A stretch of DNA of 64,000 nucleotides from Siderastrea radians (lineage: Eukaryota; Cnidaria; Anthozoa; Scleractinia; Rhizangiidae). Made by a program: the position numbers and the translations under genes. Location of the stretch: NCBI GenBank assembly GCA_964017195.1, contig OZ024889.1, forward strand, positions 66,820,858 to 66,884,857, in the 5' to 3' direction. Shown one piece after another: positions 57,301 through 64,000 of the stretch. Under the pieces are notes generated by a model. That model was not told the origin of the DNA. It worked only from the letters and a program-made list of their open reading frames with translations, and searched no databases. Position 1 is the stretch's first letter; the number at the start of each line of letters is the position of its first letter.

Positions 57301-58735
57301 TCCTTTGTATTTTCTGAAGCTGTGTAGTAATTTTCTAAATACCTAAGTACAAACTATTTCCAGACAAGATGCGTCTCAGATAAACACCTGGTTGTCAAAT
57401 CTGTTCGCTTAAAAAAAGCCAAAAATTCTGAACTAAAGTTTGAAATATGAAAGAAACTTGAATTAAACTTTGTTTAGAATTGAATTTCATTCAAGATGAA
57501 GGCAAGAAATGCATTCAAATGCGCCTGCAAATCTGCATGCGTAATGAATTATTCAAACGAAATACAATACTTACCGCCTATCGCATATCGATCGTCACTC
57601 ACAATGAACTGCGTACGAGTGCGCCAAAATCTTTCGACGAGGTCTGGGTTCAAGACAACCCTGCAAGCTCGTCCTGGCCTGGCTTGTCGAACGAGACGAA
57701 AAACGTCCGTTTAACTGTTACAACCTTCGATTTTCTTGGTTTTAAGAATTCTCGTGGACTCCATTTTTCAGAAGAGCGGTATTTAGAGCGATTTTCGTGT
57801 CTCAAATTTATAATTCGTTTCTTTATTCTGTTGGGGATCACAGTAATGTAAGTACTTCAATTTTTTCCTAGGTTGTCCGGCGGTTTTCTTCTCAGGTAAC
57901 CAGGCATATATTTTTCCTAAAAACTGGTTGCCCGAACGCACTTTAAGTCGTCTCGGACGACCGGACAACCACTAATTTCGAGCACTGTGTGCAGTACTTT
58001 AGAGTGCCTGCGTAATGCTGGTAAATTAGTTTACAGGTCTATTGTCATAGTTTGTACCTGCATGATGTGGTTCCTATGGCTTATAACCCCAATTTGTATG
58101 ACTTCACTTGCCACGAGTCTTCCAAAGCTCAGTGTTAGAGTGTTCCAACTGGTATCTGGAAGGTGATGGGTTTGATGCTTAGAATTTTTTTCCAAGTAAG
58201 ATGGTAACATTTATTTATTTTAAATATTCAGCAAGAAAATCTTGGGCAAGTGAAGTATCTTCCTGGTCTTCGTAACCTTGGGAACACATGCTTTATGAAT
58301 GCTGTGTTACAGTCTTTGAGGTAAGCTACTCTAATTTGCATTTCTCTATACAGAGGCCTATCTTGTTGATTCTTGTGGTGTACATTTGTAAGATAAATTT
58401 TGATAGGTTTTTGTTTTTGTCCTTGTAACAGTAACATTCAGTCATTTAGCTGCTACTTCAAAGACCTTCCAGCATTTGAGCTGCAAGCAGACAATTCGTG
58501 TGGAAAACAACCTTACTTCACAAGAAGCAGGAAAACAGACGAAGGGTGAGTCAACTGAAATTTATTTTTTTTAGGCTAGAAAACAGGCAAACTCAATTCA
58601 CACCCTTCCTGTTACCCACAGATCTATAGTAGAAGAATTGCGCAAAGTACTCTGTGCTCTCTGGCATGGCGGAGGAGTGACCCACTCTCCTGATGCACTG
58701 TTCTCTGTTGTATGGAAAGTAGTTCCTAGATTCAG
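48344..58735 (+). CDS. USP3: Ubiquitin-specific protease 3 homologue, 5' part, exons 1-8
   Basis: Cysteine deubiquitinase that removes ubiquitin from histones H2A/H2B. Exons: 48344-48437, 48550-48610, 48766-48849, 48977-49063, 53880-53940, 58232-58320, 58432-58545, 58622-58735 (704 nt, 234 residues); all borders AG/GT with matching phases. Residues 1-83 form the ZnF-UBP: MECTH, C30/C33, WICLRCG (C42/C45), [15 protein letters not shown], and C80/C83. Then come [18 protein letters not shown] and a basic linker ([16 protein letters not shown]). The catalytic Cys box is [18 protein letters not shown] with the nucleophile at about residue 149. [16 protein letters not shown] and [15 protein letters not shown] follow, matching USP3 order. 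The His/Asp part of the domain lies beyond the right edge. The start was fixed by MEC-H, conserved at the USP3 N-terminus. Human VCMDC is VCLDA here. Introns 4 and 5 (4.8 and 4.3 kb) are packed with mobile DNA. Confidence 0.93.
49687..50838. mobile_element. 1.15-kb TTAA foldback element
   Basis: Ends GGTGTTTTGATACAG and CTGATTCGAAACACC, bordered by TTAA (49683-49686 and 50839-50842). The first ~330 bp are repeated inverted at about 50080-50325, so the left half is a large hairpin centred near 50040; a ~500-bp unpaired segment precedes the right end. No transposase recognised. USP3 intron 4. Confidence 0.8.
51495..52542. mobile_element. TIR element with TA borders and a captured-looking frame
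   Basis: Inverted ends CAGTGCAGCTACTGGAACC and GGTTGGAGTAGCCGCACTG, bordered by TA (51493-51494 and 52543-52544). TIR similarity continues about 100 bp (CCAATCGCAACGCTAATTGA). No transposase recognised. USP3 intron 4. Confidence 0.75.
51860..52054 (+). pseudogene. Unrecognised protein-like fragment inside a TIR element
   Basis: A 64-codon frame ([40 protein letters not shown], then [17 protein letters not shown]) with charged/hydrophobic composition more gene-like than the surrounding AT-rich DNA. It is located centrally in the TA element. I cannot name the domain. No splice partners are evident, so it may be a captured exon or the remnant of the element's own gene. Confidence 0.35.
52670..53789. 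mobile_element. TAGCCTG-ended element, 8-bp TSD
   Basis: Ends TAGCCTGCGTAGCAGGCG and CGCCTGCTACGCAGGCTA, flanked by CAAACTCC (52662-52669 and 53790-53797). Subterminal arms share GGGACAAGGGAACGCC-type sequence. No transposase. It ends 90 bp before USP3 exon 5. Confidence 0.85.
54480..55690 (+). mobile_element. tRNA-derived SINE, split by a TIR element
   Basis: 5' part 54480-54635 (agtgcctgcg..., tatagctcagtggta) and 3' part 55607-55690 (gtggtagagcg..., B-box-like GGTTCAATTCTCG, then poly-T). It is collinear with the SINE at 57988-58200 once the 54636-55606 insertion is removed. The related tRNA-like head at 28913 lacks this interruption. Confidence 0.75.
54636..55606. mobile_element. TIR element, 6-bp TSD, inserted in a SINE
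   Basis: A 971-bp element with ends CAGTGATCCATCTA and TAGATGGATCACTG, flanked by GTGGTA (54630-54635 and 55607-55612). The uninterrupted SINE copies confirm the single GTGGTA. Interior has 'gacgcat' motifs near the left end and 'gggactca' motifs near the right. No transposase. Confidence 0.85.
55739..57059. mobile_element. TIR element carrying a PB1-like pseudogene
   Basis: Inverted ends GCTACCGTTTCCACTAGACC and GGTCTAGTGGAAACGGTAGC (TIR match about 30 bp, to ATTTTTGA). The flanks show no clear target duplication. It contains a PB1-like fragment (next entry) and AT-rich DNA. USP3 intron 5. Confidence 0.75.
55885..56235 (+). pseudogene. PB1-domain-like gene fragment, frameshifted
   Basis: Starts [20 protein letters not shown] then [15 protein letters not shown]. 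After a frame change near 56040 it continues as [40 protein letters not shown] and RVSELDSPV. The layout (beta strand IKVEYG, then RYKDEDGDxVxL) is that of a PB1 domain, including the acidic D-E-D OPCA-type loop. An in-frame TGA and the shift make it a pseudogene. It lies between matched TIRs, suggesting capture. Confidence 0.6.
57119..57987. mobile_element. TIR element CAGTGCTCGAAAT, inserted at a SINE 5' end
   Basis: Ends CAGTGCTCGAAATAAG and CTAATTTCGAGCACTG. The flanking hexamers TGTGTA (57113-57118) and TGTGCA (57988-57993) differ at one base. Subterminal 'ggttgtcc' motifs are repeated inverted. A 123-codon frame inside (57480-57851) is not recognised. hAT-like by its CAGTG ends; inference. 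Confidence 0.7.
57988..58200 (+). mobile_element. tRNA-derived SINE copy in USP3 intron 5
   Basis: Aligns with 54480-54635 plus 55607-55690 (tgcagtactttagagtgcctgcg..., cttgccacgagtcttccaaagctcagtg, then the poly-T tail 'gaatttttttccaagtaag'). The tRNA boxes are decayed (GGTTTGATGC), so it is probably inactive. It ends about 30 bp before USP3 exon 6. Confidence 0.7.
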
Positions 58736-58936
58736 GTAAGTTCAAGCTGGGTTAATTGGTTTCAAAGCAGGCAAAGAAAATCAGCAAGTGCCTGGTAACA
58801 TCTTTTCTGTCAAACACTACTCTGACCACTGGCTGGACGTGTTTCTTGGAAATCCTGAGTTCATCCTTTGGCCATTGTTGTAAATAGCCAACTGGTCTGC
58901 CCCCACTAGTTAAGTTAGCATTGTTATGTTCTATTT
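58736..58936. other. USP3 intron 8 start
   Basis: Follows the exon 8 donor (GTAAGT). No coding similarity to the next expected USP3 segment (GYQQQDAHEF) was found from here to 64000. Confidence 0.5.
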
Positions 58937-59001
58937 AACAATTAGATTATGAGCTTGAGATTTCTATCGCATAGAAATCGAGAGTGAATAATCTAATTGT
59001 T
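58937..59001. repeat. 65-bp perfect-stem hairpin
   Basis: AACAATTAGATTAT pairs with ATAATCTAATTGTT, with an inner GATTTCTAT/ATAGAAATC stem. Confidence 0.8.
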
Positions 59002-60129
59002 TTAGTATAAATCTACTAGACGTTCAAAACTTAACAGCAGACACTACATGTTTTTATTGAAAAATAATATAAATAGGTCACACCGTGCGTGGAAAACAGT
59101 CTACTCACTATCTACAACAGAATAGATAGTGAGTAGCATAGCCAATCAGAGAACAGCATTAATGATAGAACCAGTGTTCTCCCTAGTTTTCAGGGTAACA
59201 GGTAAACCAGTTTTCTAGACCGGTAAAGCAACTCTGTTGAAAATCCTTTTCTACCCGGAGTGGAAGTGTCGTCATGAGACCCGGAATGTTGCCCGCATGA
59301 CACTAGACTCACACGTGTCTCGAACACGTTACAAAATGCTTGATGTTTGCGATTCCTATTACAAGGAACGTACTAACGTACAGGCAAACATCTAGAAAAA
59401 AAAGCCTAAAGTAAACTAAAAAACGTTCGGAGAAGTGCCTAAAAGATAAGACAAATGCTAACAGCACCTTACGAATAAACCTGAACAAACCAACATACGG
59501 ATAAACGTGGAGAAGATAACACTAATATCCTATGACAATGCTAACGTACGGAGAAATGTCAAGGAGATACAACTAACAACATTTTAATTAAGAATATACT
59601 AACATACGGACGAGTAAGAGAACAATAATGCTTTCGAATGTTCTAACGTACGAAGAAATGTAGACAGTCGTGAAGAAAAGACCAACACTGACGAACATAC
59701 TATCGCACGGAAAATGTCTAGAAGGCTAATACCTTAGGAATGTACTAGCATTCTGAGCAACTTTAAAAAGATACGACTAACATCTTACGAAAGGTAGAAA
59801 CCTGCAGAGAAACATTGAGAAGATGGGACTATTATATAATGAACTTAGAAACGTCGAGATCATAAAACTTCGTCTAATATTGTACGAACGCATGGACAAT
59901 GAGAAAAGTTACTAAGACAAGAGTGACGTGGTATGTCATACGACTGACATAAATTTTTTCGTAATTCAATGCGATAAATTAATCTTTTCACAATCCAAAT
60001 CTGTTGGATGTTTCTAATCCGGGCCTTAGTATGAGTAACCGGTAACAAGCGGTCATACAAGCGGTAAATTTTACCGGTTACCGCCTAATAAGGAGAACAC
60101 TGGATAGAACGCTAGTAGATTTATACTAA
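59002..60129. mobile_element. Small TIR element (TTAGTATAAATCTACTAG) split by a hAT element
   Basis: Ends TTAGTATAAATCTACTAG and CTAGTAGATTTATACTAA. Without the 59172-60102 insertion and one 8-bp duplication it is about 189 bp. The target duplication is unclear. It contains 'gatagtgagtag' inverted motifs near 59100-59140. Confidence 0.65.
59172..60102. mobile_element. hAT-type element, 8-bp TSD
   Basis: Ends CAGTGTTCTCC and GGAGAACACTG, flanked by perfect GATAGAAC (59164-59171 and 60103-60110). The 8-bp duplication and CAGTG ends are the hAT signature. The interior (59380-59850) is a degenerate minisatellite with a recurring 'aacgtacggagaaatgt' motif. No transposase. Confidence 0.85.
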
Positions 60130-60181
60130 TTGCAGTTAGAGTATTTATGGGGAAAGAGCCACTTTATGGCACTTTTTGTCC

Positions 60182-60708
60182 AGAAATGCACAAAGCAACG
60201 AAAATGGCAAATTTGACAAAATTTCATCACAGCAAATGGCAAATGTGATGAATGTGGTGAAATCTCGTCAAATTGCTAAACTTGTGCAAATTAGCTAAAC
60301 ACAGAAAGGCTTACCATTTTGGCGAATCTGATGAATCTGGCAATTATGGTGAATGTGACAAATATGGCAAAATTTTGTCAAATTTCCAAACTTATGCAAA
60401 TTAGCTAAACACAGGGAAGCCTACCTTGTTGGCAAATCTGGCGATTGTGGCGAATATGGCAAAATTTTGCCAAGTTGCCAGGGGAATCTGGCAATTGTGC
60501 GAATGTGGTGAAATTTTGCCAAAATGCCAAACTTATGCAAATAAGCTAAACACAGGGAAGCCTACCATATTGGTGAATCTGGCGATTGTGGCGAACATGG
60601 CAAAATTTTGCCAAATTACCAAACTTATGCAAATTAGTTAAACACAGAGAGGCCTACATGTTGGCAAATCTGGCGAATCTGGCGATTTTGGCAAATGTGA
60701 CCAAATGT
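60182..60708 (+). repeat. Satellite of ~90-130-bp units, first block
   Basis: Units marked by 'gcaaattagctaaac' at 60286, 60406, 60537 and 60627 (spacings about 120, 131 and 91). Each has stretches such as 'ggcaaatctggcgattgtggcg' and 'ggcaaaattttgcc'. Open frames of repeated LANLAI/VANMAKFC type are by-products of the repeat. Confidence 0.85.
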
Positions 60709-62139
60709 GCAGCGTTTTTGACCAATTTTTTTCGTGGAGTTTTTGGTCGGGCTCGACGTTACCGCGACTGGTTGTGTTGCGTTGCATTGCGTTTTGTTGT
60801 CTGCTTCGTATTGCGTTGTTTTGTGATATGATGTTATGTGTTGTGATCTGTCTCTTACTTATTACTCTAGTTTGTTGCATGCTTAAAATTTCTCAGTTTT
60901 CCTGTTCCTTCGTTGCACGACTTGACGCAACAACTAGACGGACGTACAACGGTTCAACCAGCTTGACCAACTCGACGACTTAATAAGCAAAACTTCCACT
61001 GTGCATTCTCCACAGGCAAACACCGTTTTCCCCGTGGAATTTTCGTAATCACGACTACTTTTTTATGTGCCTTCAGTTGCCCTGACCATTTCAGATGCTA
61101 AAAAGAATCCCTAGCCTTAAAGGCGCACCGGTTGATTTTGTCTAGTTGGTTTGCGTGGTGGGGTCATACTGTCTTATAGTATGTAAAGATTGTTGATCGA
61201 TTTTTTAGTAAGGCTCGTTGTGTTTGTTGAGTTGTGTCGAGGTCTGGAACATTCCGTCTGCCAGTGAGGTTTGTTGAGTTTGTCTATAGTTGGTAAGGGT
61301 CGTTGCGTTTATCGAGTTGTGTCGAGGCGTAGAGATTTTGTCTGCCAGTGAGTGTAGTTTGTTGAGTATGTCAAGTTGTGTGGTTCTTACTTTCTTAGAG
61401 AAAATGAGCATTATTGAGTTTGCCTATTTGGTAAGGAGTTGCGTCAAGGTGTGAAGTTTTAGTCCGCCTCAGCACATGATAATTAGTCGACTTTGTCGAG
61501 TTGGTTGTGTTGTGGGTTCTTACTTCTTAAAATAAGTGAGGATTGTTAAGTTTGTCTGTTTGGTAAGGGTTGTTTTGTTTGTCGAGTTGTGTTGAGATGA
61601 GGAGATTTTGTCTGCCAGTGAGTGAGGGTTGTGGAGTTTGTCGAGTTGGTCGCATAGTGGGGCTCCTACTGTCTTAAAGTAAGTGAAAGACGTTGAGTTC
61701 ATCTGTTTGGTAAGGGTGGTTGAGTTTGTCTTATTCTGTGGGGTAGAGATTGTCTGCCAGTGAGTGAGGTTGGTTAAGTACGTCTACTAATGTACAACTT
61801 TAACATAGACAGAATCCTAGAAATGCAGAACTTGACAACAACACAACACAGCACAAGGCAACGCAACACAATGGATCACAACGCAATGGATCACAATGCA
61901 ACACAATGCAACGGATCACAATGCAACACAACGCAATGCAACTCAGCAGATACAACACAACAGCGACACAACGGATCGCAACGAAACGCAACGCAACAAA
62001 ACAGTCACAACACAACAGAACTCACCTCAACACAACAAAACAGGAAATAAAAACCACGCACACATGCTAAACAAACCAGTCGAGGTAACGTCGACCTCGA
62101 CCACAAACTCCACAGAAAAAAATAGTCAAAAAACGCTGC
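60709..62139. mobile_element. Foldback element interrupting the satellite
   Basis: Inverted ends GCAGCGTTTTTGACCAATTT and AATAGTCAAAAAACGCTGC with about 75 bp of further similarity (GGTCGGGCTCGACGTTACC and complement). Just inside are complementary low-complexity runs: 'ttgcgttgcattgcg' on the left and 'caacgcaatggatcac' on the right. Satellite units lie on both sides, so it inserted into the array. No clean target duplication (AAATGT on the left; AAATGT six bases beyond the right end). Confidence 0.65.
61200..61790 (+). repeat. Degenerate minisatellite inside the foldback element
   Basis: Recurring 'tctgccagtgag' (61257, 61339, 61609, 61757) and 'tttgtcgagttg' motifs with unit lengths of roughly 80-170 bp. 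It carries no coding information. Confidence 0.7.
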
Positions 62140-62560
62140 AGGTATAAATGTGACGAATATGGCAAAATTTTGCCGTGTTGCCAAACTTATGCAAATTAGC
62201 TAAACACAGTTAAACGTACCATGTTGGCGAATCTGGCGATTTTGGCAATTGTGGCAAATATGGCAAAATTTTGCCAAATTGCAAGGCCAATCTGGCGATT
62301 TTGGCAATTGTGGCAAAATTTAGCCAAATTCCCAAACTTATGCATGGCAAATCTGGCGATTTGGGCAATTGTGGTGAATATGGCAAAACTTTTCTTAATT
62401 GCCAAACTTATGCAAATAAGTTAAACACAGAGAGGCCTACCATGTTGGCAAATCTGGCGATTTTGGCAAATGTGACGAATCTGGCGAAATTTCGCCAAAT
62501 TGCCAAACTTATGCAAATTAGCTAAACACAGGGAAGTGGCAAACTTTCATCAAATTACCA
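62140..62560 (+). repeat. Satellite of ~90-130-bp units, second block
   Basis: Same units as 60182-60708 and in the same orientation ('gcaaattagctaaacac' at 62191 and 62513), confirming a single array split by the foldback element. Confidence 0.85.
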
Positions 62561-62659
62561 AACACAGGAGTCTACCAAATATGGGGAGATTCTGTCAAAT
62601 CGCCAAGCTCCCTAAATTTGACACCTCTAGCCTTTGCAAGCTATTGTTGGATTTGTCAC

Positions 62660-63560
62660 TTTTGGATAATTAATAGCGGAGCCAGCACGCTAGCGCGTCA
62701 GCGGAGCTCCACTACTAAGGAAATTTGGTAACCTATCAAGCCAAGAAATTTTGGTAGTGACGTAATAGTCACATGACCGTCCGTCCGTATGTCCGTCCGT
62801 CCGCATCAGAGGGCTACCAATACACTTCATACACTGGATATAACCCTGTGCTGAATCCCGTGTGTTTTTGGCGTGAAATCGCATGTTGACCTGCGTTGTA
62901 GCAAAACAAGCAAAGACAACAAAAGTCAAAAACAAATTTGTTAATGGGAAAAAACAGTTTAAAAGAATACTCAGTTGTCTTTTTGATGGAAGGGGAAAAG
63001 TTCACTTTAGGCGAAAAAAATTAGGCGATAAAGTTCAGGCGAAAAGTTCAAATTTGCCTCGTCAGTTCTGTTCGCAGCTTTTCGCAGTGGTTTCGACGCC
63101 AAATATAGCAGAGCTAGTGCTTTTTGGTTTTTTCTGTCCACAGCCATGGTTTTTACGGCGTTCCGAACACATTTTGCCAGGAAAAACACCAGCATTTTCT
63201 TGCTGATAGGCAGCTTGTCACGAAGAAAGAAATAAGTATTAAAATTAACTTCCAAAATGACAGTCCGCGCTCATGGCCTAGTGGACCGATCTCCGGCTTC
63301 TCACGCCGACGAGCCGGGTTCGGCTCTCGGTGAGGACAGGAAATTATTCTTCTTTTTTTCTTTTTTTTTTTTTTAATTTAACGACTTGAATGAGAATATT
63401 TTCACAAATTTATAACTGCCAGCAAAAAAAAAAAAATGAAAATAGAATGATGTGTGGAGAGAGAGGAAACTCAGAAAAAATTCTGAGTTCCAGATGGAAA
63501 AAAAAACAAAACAAAACAAAAAACAAAAACAAAAAGGGAGGGCTCCGCTTTTAGGCTTGG
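62660..63560. repeat. Dispersed repeat with GGAGCTCC-type ends
   Basis: Near 62680 'gcggagccagc...gcggagctcc' and near 63541 'gggctccgctttt' are inverted matches that may mark element ends. A 'gtccgtccgt' run lies at 62780-62800. Contains the tRNA-like unit at 63263. The borders are uncertain. Confidence 0.4.
63263..63337 (+). mobile_element. tRNA-like SINE head
   Basis: A-box-like TGGCCTAGTGGACCG, an anticodon-arm-like CCGGCTTCTCACGCCGA, B-box GGGTTCGGCTCTC, outer GTCC/GGAC pairing only. It is followed by T-rich and A-rich tracts. The poor acceptor stem argues against a functional tRNA. Confidence 0.55.
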
Positions 63561-63728
63561 CTAAATCTATATATTATACCACCTAAACCTTGGGAAAGAT
63601 TTCCAAACTCATCCCTCCAATGCAGTAACAGTATACGTGACATGAATACCTCATTCTTTAAAGCCCTTAACAGTGACGAATTTGTGAAATTTCTCTTTAC
63701 ATTATCAACACTTGTTCAAACATTCAAG

Positions 63729-63914
63729 GTGTTGTTCCAGAAAATACCCATACTCCCCCACAGAGGGTTTTTTGGTTTGAACCCCTAACCCCTCTGGAAA
63801 TTCCAATTTAGGCCCATACTTTCCTTTAACAATTTTGGCCTTTAAGATCCCCTTCCTCCTTGAAATTTCCAATGACCCTTTGTAGTGGGGGTATGGATAT
63901 TAACTGGACCACAC
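63729..63914. mobile_element. GTGTTGTTCCAG-type MITE, copy 3
   Basis: 186 bp, ends GTGTTGTTCCAGAAAATA and ACTGGACCACAC, flanked by AAG on both sides (63726-63728 and 63915-63917). Interior collinear with copy 1 ('cctctggaaattcca', 'catactttccttta'). Confidence 0.85.
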
Positions 63915-64000
63915 AAGTGATGAGAATAAGAAAGTGATCACTGAGGATAAGATGTCTTGATATTAAGATGAATTTTCCTTACTAGTTCCACATGCAAATG

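Noticed and set aside
60426..60641. Frames rich in LANLAI/VANMAKFC
   Set aside because: Translation of the ~90-130-bp satellite in several frames.
61790..62147. Asn/Thr/Gln-rich frames
   Set aside because: Low-complexity 'acaacacaatggatcac' DNA near the foldback arm; no gene features.
63263..63337. Functional tRNA gene
   Set aside because: A and B boxes are present but the acceptor stem pairs only at four positions and the context is a dispersed repeat; SINE head is the better reading.

Overview
This is animal nuclear DNA, most likely from an anthozoan cnidarian and probably a stony coral. It is AT-rich, the genes have many short exons with GT-AG introns, and the conserved genes are metazoan: PDIA3/ERp57, ARNT and USP3 homologues and a replication-dependent histone H2B with a 3' stem-loop. 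The very dense load of small TIR and foldback elements, tRNA-derived SINEs and a Penelope-like element also fits. The species assignment is inference; nothing here proves it.

Layout. Positions 1-6.5 kb hold the 5' part of a PDIA3-type protein disulfide isomerase on the minus strand (four exons, running out of the left edge). Positions 7.4-16.7 kb are repeats, dominated by an 8.6-kb composite palindrome. Its ~1-kb outer arms and ~20-bp tandem arrays flank a dead Penelope-like retroelement that is itself broken by a later TIR element. A lone histone H2B gene lies at 17.3 kb. Positions 18-24.6 kb are gene-poor, with foldback DNA, a CR1/L2-type LINE tail and microsatellites. A complete 17-exon ARNT gene (749 codons) occupies 24.7-40.8 kb on the plus strand. 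Positions 40.8-48.3 kb are ARNT 3' sequence and intergenic DNA with TTAA elements. A USP3-type deubiquitinase occupies 48.3-58.7 kb on the plus strand (eight exons; zinc-finger UBP domain and catalytic Cys box present, remainder beyond the right edge). Positions 59-64 kb are hAT, satellite, foldback and SINE sequence, and no further USP3 exon was recognised there.

The genes do not form a pathway. PDIA3 acts in ER glycoprotein folding, ARNT is the bHLH-PAS dimer partner for HIF/AhR-type factors, USP3 deubiquitinates histones H2A/H2B, and H2B is a core histone. The richest signal is the mobile DNA. Many elements can be delimited to the base from target-site duplications, and they sort into groups: TTAA with purine termini, TTAA with CCC termini, 6-bp TSD, 8-9-bp TSD with TAGCCTG ends, 3-bp TSD with GTGTTGTTCCAG ends, and TA. 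Several are nested, giving a relative insertion history. Three elements carry protein-like fragments (HIRAN-like, PB1-like and one unrecognised). The arms of the large palindrome share a 52-codon frame that differs only at synonymous sites.
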